Below are positions 13,971 through 19,648 of a stretch of DNA of 22,567 nt, piece by piece. The position numbers and the translations under genes were made by a program. Under the pieces are notes generated by a model. The model was not told the DNA's origin. It did not search any database and was given only the letters and a program-made list of their open reading frames with translations. Position 1 is the first letter of the stretch; every line of letters starts with the position of its first letter. Source of the DNA: a virus; the IMG/VR virus record IMGVR_UViG_3300044815_000061, positions 1-22,567 of that record. One strand, given 5' to 3'.

Positions 13971-14172
13971 CGCCGACATCCCCCTCATACCGGCGCGGGG
14001 GCGGGTAGAACTCGCGGAACATTGCCATGTCCGCGAGCGTGGGATTGTGATTTGCGAGCAGGTCGTCAAGCCGCTGAACGATCGCGTCTTTCAGTTCTGG
14101 CTTTACGCCAAGCTCGATGTGGTTCCTGGCCCATAGTAGAGCTGCTTTCAACACGCCGGGCTCAAGAGCCAT
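13963..14172 (-). CDS. Small hypothetical protein, block E
   Basis: This 69-residue protein begins MALEPGVLKAALLWARNHIE and continues 'LGVKPELKDAIVQRLDDLLA', largely helical, ending in a Pro/Arg-rich segment. The ATG at 14172 lies inside a 16-residue micro-ORF that starts at 14212. Upstream reading frame is open to 14295 but lacks support. The function is unknown. Confidence 0.65.
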   Translation of the reverse strand: MALEPGVLKAALLWARNHIELGVKPELKDAIVQRLDDLLANHNPTLADMAMFREFYPPPRRYEGDVGDV

Positions 14173-14212
14173 TGCAGTTCTTCTTGGTGGTCTTGGATAC
14201 GGGGTCAGACAT
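14162..14212 (-). other. 16-residue micro-ORF overlapping the next gene's start
   Basis: The frame ATG at 14212 to TGA at 14162 encodes MSDPVSKTTKKNCNGS. Its first 30 bases match the 5' end of the gene at 11903 with few changes. It overlaps the previous stop by eight bases and spans the next start at 14172. It may be a translational coupling leader or the remnant of a duplicated start module. Confidence 0.4.
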
Positions 14213-14504
14213 TCTGCATTCTCCCAAGTAGCCATTTCACCCAAGTCGCCGGGATGTCCCATCGTTGTTCGACGCGGAAATTGAGCTTCGCCCATTTTCC
14301 ATCGTCATCGAGTTTGTTCCACGGAACATCCACGCGCGGGTCACGGCTCGCCTCATGCCGGCGCAAATCCGCCATCGGGTTTTTGATCCATCGCCGGATC
14401 GACAGTTCACACCCAGATGTCAGACAGATGCCGTTCGCCATACCCCGATGAGATGCACTTCGGTCACAACCACAATGACATTTGGGTCGGCCGCGCCCGG
14501 TCAT
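14205..14504 (-). CDS. Phage protein with CHCGC and conserved helix
   Basis: This 99-residue protein contains 'GRGRPKCHCGCDRSASHRGM' near residues 3-22, followed by 'ANGICLTSGCELSIRRWIKN', a Cys-rich pattern that could bind Zn, then an acidic/basic helix. The ATG at 14504 is the working start; ATG at 14573 or 14441 are alternatives because no ribosome site is strong. Two other open frames overlap this start. The C-terminal 'WLLGRMQNV' overlaps the next start. The function is unknown. Confidence 0.6.
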   Translation of the reverse strand: MTGRGRPKCHCGCDRSASHRGMANGICLTSGCELSIRRWIKNPMADLRRHEASRDPRVDVPWNKLDDDGKWAKLNFRVEQRWDIPATWVKWLLGRMQNV

Positions 14505-14622
14505 TGGTTCTGCGTAGCGGACGTGCTCTATGGACGACGCAGCTTCGCCCCATCCACTGGTTCCGCCACGCATGGCTGCTTGCTTTCGGAGGCGACTTGC
14601 GCCCCAGTTTTTGTCGTTTCAT
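14464..14622 (-). CDS. Possible 52-residue basic protein overlapping its neighbour
   Basis: The frame begins MKRQKLGRKSPPKASSHAWR after an AAGGGGG ribosome site eight bases upstream. It continues with Arg-rich 'HRARPLRRTNDRARPTQMSL'. It overlaps the following gene by 41 bases in another frame. Basic composition of this kind arises readily in GC-rich shadows, but the ribosome site favours translation. Whether the product matters is unclear. Confidence 0.4.
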   Translation of the reverse strand: MKRQKLGRKSPPKASSHAWRNQWMGRSCVVHRARPLRRTNDRARPTQMSLWL

Positions 14623-14651
14623 AAATGTGGCCCCCTTGGAAAGCCGTCTTC

Positions 14652-15251
14652 TCAGACGGTCATGCGGTCTCCAGGCGCGTATACTGCCGCACCCCAACGC
14701 TGGAAACACTGCTCAAGCCGTTTCCTGTCCGGGTTATCCCCGTTATCCACAGGGCGAGCCGCGACCGGCGGCTGCATAAGAGTACTTGAATCTTTGTTGT
14801 ACTGGATTCCTCGCCGACTTTCGGTGAGCGGCACCATCGGACGAAAAGTGTAGGCATTCGAGGTGGTTAGGTTTTTGCCCCGGTCGACGCGGGTCCGGTT
14901 GATGACCTTGATCACCCCCAATTCCTCCAGGACGATGATCGCCAGCCCAACCGTCGAGGCGGCACATCTGGCCTCCTTGGCGATGGCGGCGTAGCTGGGG
15001 AAGCAGTTGCCGGTCGTCTTGCTGGCAAATTTGATCAGCGCCCGAAGCACGTTGACCCCGGTGCGCGTCAGAGGGCCGGGCGGGTGCTGCCCAGGCTCAC
15101 GCAGCTTGGCGCTGAGTTCGATCGCATAGACGATCAGCGCGTGGGCGATCCCCTTGGTCATCGGCAGCGAGTCGGGCAGGCCGTGTATCCGGTTGGCAAT
15201 CCGGCGGGCTTTGACCTGGGCATTGGTGCGCTTACGGCGGGTCGTCTTCAC
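14652..15251 (-). CDS. Winged helix-turn-helix protein, possible replication initiator or regulator
   Basis: This 199-residue protein has an N-terminal basic segment (MKTTRRKRTNAQVKARRIAN) and a winged helix over about residues 62-120: 'TRTGVNVLRALIKFASKTTG', then 'CFPSYAAIAKEARCAASTVG' with a turn and recognition helix, as in HTH_36 domains of plasmid/phage replication initiators and regulators. The C-terminus is Pro/Arg-rich and likely flexible. The start is GTG at 15251, with GGAG about nine bases upstream. It heads block E, so it may control the small-gene array or bind the right-end repeats. Confidence 0.7.
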   Translation of the reverse strand: MKTTRRKRTNAQVKARRIANRIHGLPDSLPMTKGIAHALIVYAIELSAKLREPGQHPPGPLTRTGVNVLRALIKFASKTTGNCFPSYAAIAKEARCAASTVGLAIIVLEELGVIKVINRTRVDRGKNLTTSNAYTFRPMVPLTESRRGIQYNKDSSTLMQPPVAARPVDNGDNPDRKRLEQCFQRWGAAVYAPGDRMTV

Positions 15252-15336
15252 GGCTTTTCTCCACCATGAAGTCGATCACCCTCACAAGGCCGTGAGCACA
15301 CCCCTCCAGCACCCCCAAGGGGGCTTGCGAAACCAC
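15232..15336 (-). CDS. Possible 34-residue protein overlapping the HTH gene start
   Basis: The frame runs from GTG at 15336 to TAA at 15232. It encodes MVSQAPLGVLEGCAHGLVRV then 'IDFMVEKSREDDPP', a plausible short amphipathic helix and acidic tail. It overlaps the HTH gene by 20 bases in another frame, a style seen across this phage. There is no strong ribosome site. Treat as tentative. Confidence 0.35.
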   Translation of the reverse strand: MVSQAPLGVLEGCAHGLVRVIDFMVEKSREDDPP

Positions 15337-15519
15337 CGGTGATCTGGGAATCTCTCGCTTGTCGAGGGCGTTAGAGATTCATCAGAATCTGCTTTGCTTT
15401 TTTGGGTGGTCTCCGGTTCTGCTGGGTAGGTCGGGCTTTTTGTGCTTTTCGGTCTGCTTTTCAGTGCGGGGGACCAACCTCAAATTCGGTTAGTTATCGC
15501 GGGATCGCGATCAGCAAAG
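15337..15519. promoter_or_regulatory. Leader region with two dyads between blocks F and E
   Basis: This 183-base gap precedes the HTH gene and block E. It holds ATCGCG-GGAT-CGCGAT (15496-15511), which includes the exact 10-base palindrome GATCGCGATC. A second hairpin is AGATTC-ATCA-GAATCT (15375-15390) followed on the plus strand by a T-rich run. An open minus frame of about 33 codons from a TTG near 15482 is lysine-rich but has no good start. Together this looks like a promoter/operator for leftward block E or a terminator for block F. Confidence 0.4.
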
Positions 15520-15741
15520 CTATCCAAGCACCGGTTGTTGCATCAAGGGGGTTTCTCCTAATTTGATGCGATTTTCTGCGTTGTCAGGGTCCAGAACCCG
15601 GCGCGACAGGAGGCAAAGGGTGCGCGAAGTGGCGTCCCGCGTGCCCGTCAAACGCTCCCATTCCGCCTGCTCAATCGCCGTCCAGGGGCCACCCTGCCAG
15701 AACAACAGCACCGCGTTGGCGAGTATTTTTGCGTTGTTCAT
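15520..15741 (-). CDS. Small hypothetical protein, block F
   Basis: This 73-residue protein begins MNNAKILANAVLLFWQGGPW and has 'ATSRTLCLLSRRVLDPDNAE', helical and charged. The start overlaps the previous stop by one base (TGATG). It ends block F before the 183-base leader. The function is unknown. Confidence 0.65.
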   Translation of the reverse strand: MNNAKILANAVLLFWQGGPWTAIEQAEWERLTGTRDATSRTLCLLSRRVLDPDNAENRIKLGETPLMQQPVLG

Positions 15742-15983
15742 CAGTGACTTCCCCCCTCAATCGACGCCTCGGCGCCGGCAATGCTGGCCTCCAGGCGCGG
15801 CAGCTGGCGGCGAACCGCGGCCAGCTTCTCACGCAACAAACGCCCCAGCTCGTCGTCCAATCTGGTCGCGGGATCGTTATCAAGCGCGTCGGCCAACATC
15901 GTCGCCGAAACCGCGATTAATCGCATCCGAGCCAGCGAAGCCTCCAAAATCAGATCCCTCAACACCTGCGAATCGGCCGCCAT
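15741..15983 (-). CDS. Helical hypothetical protein, block F
   Basis: This 80-residue protein begins MAADSQVLRDLILEASLARM and is almost all helix with repeating Leu/Ala/Arg/Glu ('LLREKLAAVRRQLPRLEASI'), a coiled-coil pattern. The ATG at 15983 overlaps the previous stop by one base, which selects it over the upstream frame extension to 16034. A small scaffold or adaptor is possible; the function is unknown. Confidence 0.65.
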   Translation of the reverse strand: MAADSQVLRDLILEASLARMRLIAVSATMLADALDNDPATRLDDELGRLLREKLAAVRRQLPRLEASIAGAEASIEGGSH

Positions 15984-16156
15984 CACTCCGCTCCCCTCTC
16001 GCGAATCGAGTCCTCCATAATCTGGATGTTCCACCGGATCAGAGTCATCGCCGCATAAAACTGCGCTAACCCCACCTCCAGAGAACGCACCGTAGTCGTT
16101 GCATTCCGCAGCAGCAGCCGGTGCGCCGCCAGCTGGTCCTCGGGCACCTCACTCAC
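15983..16156 (-). CDS. Helical hypothetical protein, block F
   Basis: This 57-residue protein begins MSEVPEDQLAAHRLLLRNAT and has 'LAQFYAAMTLIRWNIQIMED', an amphipathic helix. The GTG at 16156 is chosen because GGGGGG lies seven bases upstream, and it overlaps the previous stop by eight bases (GTGAGTGA). The two adjacent helical proteins might form a complex. The function is unknown. Confidence 0.6.
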   Translation of the reverse strand: MSEVPEDQLAAHRLLLRNATTTVRSLEVGLAQFYAAMTLIRWNIQIMEDSIRERGAE

Positions 16157-16742
16157 TGGCAATCCCCCCACCCGTCTGCACAAAGGCAACCTGCTCCTCC
16201 AGGGACGGCGGCAACGCCAAGGGCATCATCGCACCCGCCATCCGCCCGCCGTCCCGACGCGCCAGAACCGCCACACACGGCGTCATCCCAGACTCACGGA
16301 TCAACGCCAGCTGGTCCTCGCAGCGGACTATCCCAGCCGCACCCAGGCGTGTCGAAACCGCAAACGCAACCCCATCCCCCGCACCCTCATCAACAAACTC
16401 AATCACACCCGCCCAACTCGACACCCGAGCCCGCGCCGGCATCGGCACCGGCGGCGCCCACCTCTTGGCCTCGATCACGATCCCCGAATGCGGGGTGGCC
16501 GCACAAATAAGGAATCGTGCCCCCTGGATGGCCGGCGGCCCGTGACAGACGACAGTCCGGTCGCCGACCTTGAGCGCGGCGGAAACACAAAGCTGATCAA
16601 TCGTCTGACAAAGCCGCACCATCGCCGGCTGGAGAAACGCCTGCGTCTGCTCACCCGTCTCCGCCAACGCAGCAGCCAGCGCCGGGCGGTAAAGTCCCTC
16701 AAATCCCTGGGCAGAGTCTGACGCATAAAAACGAGCCTTCAC
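16149..16742 (-). CDS. Hypothetical protein, block F (197 aa)
   Basis: This protein begins MKARFYASDSAQGFEGLYRP and has several hydrophobic strands ('GARFLICAATPHSGIVIEAK', 'GVAFAVSTRLGAAGIVRCED'), suggesting an alpha/beta fold. There is no signal peptide or clear catalytic motif. The start is GTG at 16742, overlapping the previous stop as GTGA. It is the largest product of block F besides none with known name. I do not recognise it. Confidence 0.7.
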   Translation of the reverse strand: MKARFYASDSAQGFEGLYRPALAAALAETGEQTQAFLQPAMVRLCQTIDQLCVSAALKVGDRTVVCHGPPAIQGARFLICAATPHSGIVIEAKRWAPPVPMPARARVSSWAGVIEFVDEGAGDGVAFAVSTRLGAAGIVRCEDQLALIRESGMTPCVAVLARRDGGRMAGAMMPLALPPSLEEQVAFVQTGGGIASE

Positions 16743-17035
16743 TTTCGCGCCTGATCAAATGACAAATCGACATCAAGAACAAAATTGATGTCGGTCAACG
16801 GTCCACCGTTCGCGGCGCGTAAGAGATCCAGCCCCGCTTCCCGTGTCGGCGTGCGCCCAATGACGATCCGTAACGGCAGCCCGACGTTGGTCAGATCGAA
16901 CTCGTGCGCCAGACCTTCAGCCATGTACCCCCAGGACGGCTCAGGCATCAGAAAAGCAATCAAAGGCACGCCATCCGCCGACTTGTCGGCCGGCACAAAT
17001 GCAAATAGCACCTGTTGTTCAGGGTCCTTTGGCAT
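16739..17035 (-). CDS. Hypothetical protein, block F (98 aa)
   Basis: This protein begins MPKDPEQQVLFAFVPADKSA and has beta-like 'PLIAFLMPEPSWGYMAEGLA' and 'GLPLRIVIGRTPTREAGLDL', ending with an acidic strand. The ATG at 17035 is chosen because GGGGGG lies ten bases upstream; an ATG at 17053 and an upstream GTG-like start at 17071 are open. It precedes the long structured non-coding stretch. The function is unknown. Confidence 0.65.
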   Translation of the reverse strand: MPKDPEQQVLFAFVPADKSADGVPLIAFLMPEPSWGYMAEGLAHEFDLTNVGLPLRIVIGRTPTREAGLDLLRAANGGPLTDINFVLDVDLSFDQARK

Positions 17036-17158
17036 CCGATCGTAGCCCCCCATTGGCATAAGCCAAACCAACAGTAGGACGGGTTTTGTAACTAGGCTAG
17101 AGGTTTTCTGGGGGTTTTGGGGGGTTGGTCGTGCCTTGGTTGATACGAGGTTGAATTA

Positions 17159-17186
17159 CTACAAAATTTTTCTGAAAAATTTGTAG
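17159..17186. promoter_or_regulatory. AT-rich palindrome CTACAAA...TTTGTAG
   Basis: The left arm CTACAAAATTTTTC and right arm GAAAAATTTGTAG are reverse complements except for one A. The core is A/T, in strong contrast to the GC-rich surroundings. The outer CTACAAA/TTTGTAG ends resemble those of the palindrome at 17391-17422. It may be a binding site for a dimeric protein or a strand-opening element. Confidence 0.55.
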
Positions 17187-17230
17187 GCACGCGGAGACCG
17201 TCCCGAGAAAACAGAACGCGTCCAGGCAGT

Positions 17231-17260
17231 GGGGGCGGGGGGGGTGCCGCGGGGCCTGGG
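17231..17260 (+). other. G-quadruplex motif with opposite C-run
   Basis: Tracts of 5, 8, 4 and 3 G are separated by loops of 1, 6 and 3 bases, which fits the usual quadruplex rule. A C5-G-C8-T-C3 run about 60 bases on (17306-17323) would allow the opposite strand to do the same, or the two could pair as a long stem. Confidence 0.5.
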
Positions 17261-17390
17261 CGATGCCGATGATGCCGGGCGCCGCCACCCTGCTGCCCAT
17301 AAAGACCCCCGCCCCCCCCTCCCTGGCGTACAGCGGACGGACAGCGGACGCGGCGCGCGCGTACCACGGTAGATGGCCGGTCTCAGCGAT

Positions 17391-17422
17391 CTACACGCGA
17401 TAACTCTGAATATCGCGTGTAG
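17391..17422. promoter_or_regulatory. Perfect 12-base inverted repeat
   Basis: CTACACGCGATA and TATCGCGTGTAG are exact reverse complements separated by ACTCTGAA. It lies 17 bases beyond the small terminase stop. No run of T follows on either strand, so a simple intrinsic terminator is not supported. The right arm resembles ATATCGCGTATGTAG in the divergent promoter region at 18007-18021, so both may bind one phage protein. Confidence 0.65.
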
Positions 17423-17438
17423 CCGATAGCGTAACGGA

Positions 17439-17894
17439 TCAGCCATTTTGTTCCGGCTTCGCATCGGATAGGCTGCCTTCGATCAACAGCAACTCAGGCG
17501 GTTCGGCCGGGTTCGGTCGGTCCTGCTCGCGGCGCAGCTGGTCAAGCCGGCGGCGCAGTTCGTCGATCGGCACGTTGCGCAAGTCCCCGGCGCGGTGGGT
17601 GACGTCCACGGTTGAGCGCTCGCGGTATTTGTCAGGCTTCAAGCCTTTCAAAAGGAAAATCATCAGCAGGTCCGAGGACTTCATAGCGCGACGCTGGGCT
17701 TCGTCCTCTAGTGCCTCAGTGCCAAGCACCAGGGCCGCCTCCCAGTCAGCAGCGAAACCGGCATCCTCATTGCGCCAAGCGTAAATGGCCGGTCGGTGCA
17801 ACGCGTGAATGTCACACGTCAAAGTCACGTTGCCGGTTTTGCCCAGCGTGTCCAAAAAAGCAGCACGGATTTGACTGGTTCTGATCGTTCGCAT
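17439..17894 (-). CDS. terS: Probable terminase small subunit
   Basis: This 151-residue protein matches the small-terminase pattern: an N-terminal helix-turn-helix ('RAAFLDTLGKTGNVTLTCDI', then 'RPAIYAWRNEDAGFAADWEA'), 'LEDEAQRRAM', and the typical 'LLMIFLLKGLKPDKYRERST'. The C-terminus is acidic and Pro-rich. Small terminases bind the packaging site and recruit the large subunit. The ATG at 17894 is chosen; an ATG 25 codons earlier is in frame but lies in the divergent leader. It is unusual that terL is about 7.5 kb to the left. A DNA-binding regulator is the alternative. Confidence 0.7.
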   Translation of the reverse strand: MRTIRTSQIRAAFLDTLGKTGNVTLTCDIHALHRPAIYAWRNEDAGFAADWEAALVLGTEALEDEAQRRAMKSSDLLMIFLLKGLKPDKYRERSTVDVTHRAGDLRNVPIDELRRRLDQLRREQDRPNPAEPPELLLIEGSLSDAKPEQNG

Positions 17895-18057
17895 TTCTAA
17901 CCCATTACCCCAAATGCGTCCGATCACGCCACGGAATTGAAGGCCAATGGTCACAGTGTCGTGCAACACATGACTGTGTGTCCGTTGTCACATGACATGA
18001 TGTCGCATATCGCGTATGTAGTCGTCGGCTAACCAATCAACCGAAGGAGACGACACG
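17895..18057. promoter_or_regulatory. Divergent promoter/operator region
   Basis: This 163-base gap separates leftward terS from the rightward operon. It holds TGTCA-CA-TGACA (17986-17997), GACAT-G-ATGTC (17994-18004) and CATA-TCGCG-TATG (18006-18018). A possible rightward promoter is TTGTCA (17985-17990) with TATCGC 17 bases on, which these dyads would overlap. The rightward leader has a GAAGGAG ribosome site. It is the natural place for a genetic switch; binding by the XRE protein encoded at 21899 is possible. Confidence 0.45.
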
Positions 18058-18441
18058 ATGAGCGAAGCGACAGTTACAGGCCAATGGTTCGGGCTTCCCG
18101 TGCCAGCCGAGGCGCGGGTGGCCTGGGGATGCCGCGCCATCCTGGGGGGCCGAGGGTATCAACAGAGCGTCGACGTCGTGTCTGACCGGTGCCAGATGAC
18201 ACCTGGGCCAGTGCCGGCAGCGTTCGCCAAGTGGCTACGCGGGCCGTTGGCAAAGTGGCTGCACAGTGAGCCGCGCCGGACGTCCAAAGCCTATCCGCAG
18301 GGACGCCATTCAAGCCGCGGCATCGGCTACGTCGACCCCGGCGATGACGTGCTGTTCACATTCCACGCAGCACCGTTCCACGCCTACGCCAGCGCGAAGA
18401 AATCGTATGGCTATTTGTATGTCGTTGCCTGGATGGACTAG
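18058..18441 (+). CDS. Conserved phage hypothetical protein, ends at an amber codon
   Basis: This 127-residue protein begins MSEATVTGQWFGLPVPAEAR and has 'GYVDPGDDVLFTFHAAPFHA', then 'KKSYGYLYVVAWMD', with an aromatic, beta-like content. GAAGGAG lies upstream. The stop is TAG at 18439, but the same frame continues for 23 protein-like codons (RDAAEVAEQWAPPPIIRGPC, then YEQ) to a TAA at 18511. So the gene is either truncated by a recent nonsense change or read through. It is the first gene of block G. The function is unknown. Confidence 0.75.
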   Translation: MSEATVTGQWFGLPVPAEARVAWGCRAILGGRGYQQSVDVVSDRCQMTPGPVPAAFAKWLRGPLAKWLHSEPRRTSKAYPQGRHSSRGIGYVDPGDDVLFTFHAAPFHAYASAKKSYGYLYVVAWMD

Positions 18442-18502
18442 CGCGATGCGGCTGAGGTGGCGGAGCAATGGGCGCCGCCACCGATCATCAGGGGGCCTTG
18501 TT

Positions 18503-18775
18503 ATGAACAGTAAAAAGTGGACGCTCGCAGAAATCAAAGAGGCTAACACCGCGGCCGGTCAGTACTTTTTCAGTCGCGACACCATGAAGTTCTTTGGCGA
18601 CACCATGCGGTCATTCAAGGTCGACCATGACGACCAGGGCCGCGTCTACGTGGTGCGCGTCAAGCAGATGCGTGACCGGGACGGGCGCAACATGGGGGGC
18701 GTGGGTGACCGACGCGAGTTCGACCCTGCAACCGGCCACATCAGCACCGTCATTCGCGGGGGGACAGACCAATGA
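18503..18775 (+). CDS. Small conserved phage protein
   Basis: This 90-residue protein begins MNSKKWTLAEIKEANTAAGQ and continues 'YFFSRDTMKFFGDTMRSFKV', then 'RVYVVRVKQMRDRDGRNMGG' and 'REFDPATGHISTV'. Helix then beta strands, a layout I recall from small phage proteins of unknown role. A GGGGGCC site lies upstream of the ATG. It overlaps the extended frame of the previous gene. Its stop overlaps the next start. Confidence 0.7.
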   Translation: MNSKKWTLAEIKEANTAAGQYFFSRDTMKFFGDTMRSFKVDHDDQGRVYVVRVKQMRDRDGRNMGGVGDRREFDPATGHISTVIRGGTDQ

Positions 18776-18981
18776 GCAAGAAGGATTATGAGATGCTGGC
18801 CCAAGCACTGGCGAGTGTGCGGGCGCGCAAGTGGGACAGTGCCAGCGTCGCGATCGTCGACGATGTGTCACGCGCGATTGCATCGGAGCTGTTGAACACG
18901 AACCCGCAGTTCGACATGCGTCGGTTCATGGATGCCGCAGTCCGCGCGCCGGTGGTCATGTTTGAAATCAAGGGGGAATAG
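18772..18981 (+). CDS. Small hypothetical protein, block G
   Basis: This 69-residue protein begins MSKKDYEMLAQALASVRARK and is helical with 'DDVSRAIASELLNTNPQFDM'. The ATG overlaps the previous stop as ATGA, with GGGGGGAC upstream. It ends with TAG, showing TAG is used as a normal stop in this phage. The function is unknown. Confidence 0.7.
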   Translation: MSKKDYEMLAQALASVRARKWDSASVAIVDDVSRAIASELLNTNPQFDMRRFMDAAVRAPVVMFEIKGE

Positions 18982-18983
18982 TC

Positions 18984-19427
18984 ATGTCTGCGTTCGTTGT
19001 TGGTGAAGACACGATGAATAGGGTTGTGCGAGCCATTGTGTGCAGTGGTCACATACGCCGGTTTGGCGATTTCGATACCGCTATCGGCACCAATGCGCGA
19101 GCTATCGGACGCGCGCTGTACGCCATGAATATCGAGGCGATTATGCAGCGCTACCCGGACTGTCGCACCGACCCGGACAACATGCCGGGATGGCAGGGAT
19201 GCGAGATGATGCCGACGACTTACTATTTCGGTAATTTCAGGCGGCCGATGCGCGAAGCCGAGTTGGTTATCTGCCTGAAGGCAATGCATTGCCTCAGTTA
19301 TCAGTGCTCTGAAGGTGACGTGCCAAAAACACCGCTTTTCAAGGCGCTAGAAGAGGCTTGTGGCGTTATCGCTGGCGTGGTGGTGACTTCCCTTCCCGGC
19401 TACCAGTCCGCGCCATGGGGGGACTGA
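18984..19427 (+). CDS. Conserved phage protein ('MSAFVVG' family)
   Basis: This 147-residue protein begins MSAFVVGEDTMNRVVRAIVC and has 'ALYAMNIEAIMQRYPDCRTD', then 'LKAMHCLSYQCSEGDVPKTP', 'LFKALEE'. These features recall a widespread small phage/prophage protein whose role I do not know. It starts two bases after the previous stop, with GGGGGAATAG upstream. It ends four bases before the next ATG. A soluble cytoplasmic protein is expected. Confidence 0.75.
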   Translation: MSAFVVGEDTMNRVVRAIVCSGHIRRFGDFDTAIGTNARAIGRALYAMNIEAIMQRYPDCRTDPDNMPGWQGCEMMPTTYYFGNFRRPMREAELVICLKAMHCLSYQCSEGDVPKTPLFKALEEACGVIAGVVVTSLPGYQSAPWGD

Positions 19428-19430
19428 CAA

Positions 19431-19646
19431 ATGTATGATCTATCGGAACCCGCGGACCAGCCTGGGAGGTGCCCCAAATGTAGGGGCACCGGTCTGTATT
19501 GCTGGGGTGGCACGATCAACGGAAAGCCGGTGCATTCGGGACCGTGCCATTCCTGCAACGGAACCGGCAAGCAAGACAAGGCACAGATTGCGCGTAATCA
19601 AGCCTACAACCGCCACAAGATCAACCGGCTTATGAGGGGGGAATGA
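19431..19646 (+). CDS. DnaJ-type zinc-finger small protein
   Basis: This 71-residue protein has 'CPKCRGTGLYC' at about residues 14-24 and 'CHSCNGTGKQ' near 39-48, two CxxCxGxG repeats of the DnaJ cysteine-rich domain. Normally four such repeats bind two Zn ions; here two would bind one. The J domain is absent. The protein could bind unfolded protein, RNA or DNA. The start has GGGGGGAC nine bases upstream. The stop overlaps the next gene's first codons. Confidence 0.75.
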   Translation: MYDLSEPADQPGRCPKCRGTGLYCWGGTINGKPVHSGPCHSCNGTGKQDKAQIARNQAYNRHKINRLMRGE

Positions 19647-19648
19647 CC

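Larger units (their letters stand above)
17036..17438. other. Non-coding structured region beside the small terminase
   Basis: I see no convincing gene in these 403 bases; open frames here are Gly/Pro/Arg-rich shadows. It contains two large palindromes (17159-17186, 17391-17422), a canonical four-tract G-quadruplex motif on the plus strand (17231-17260) and a matching C-run (17306-17323). A direct repeat ACAGCGGACG occurs twice near 17331-17350. The long gap is exceptional in a genome where genes overlap, so a DNA-level role, such as packaging site, origin or regulatory region, is likely. Confidence 0.6.

Noticed and set aside
17092-17464. Minus-strand Gly/Pro/Arg-rich frames in the non-coding region
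   Set aside because: They translate homopolymer and GC-rich tracts, cross the palindromes and lack ribosome sites.
18439-18441. Global TAG recoding
   Set aside because: TAG ends several other genes normally, so the amber here is at most a local event.
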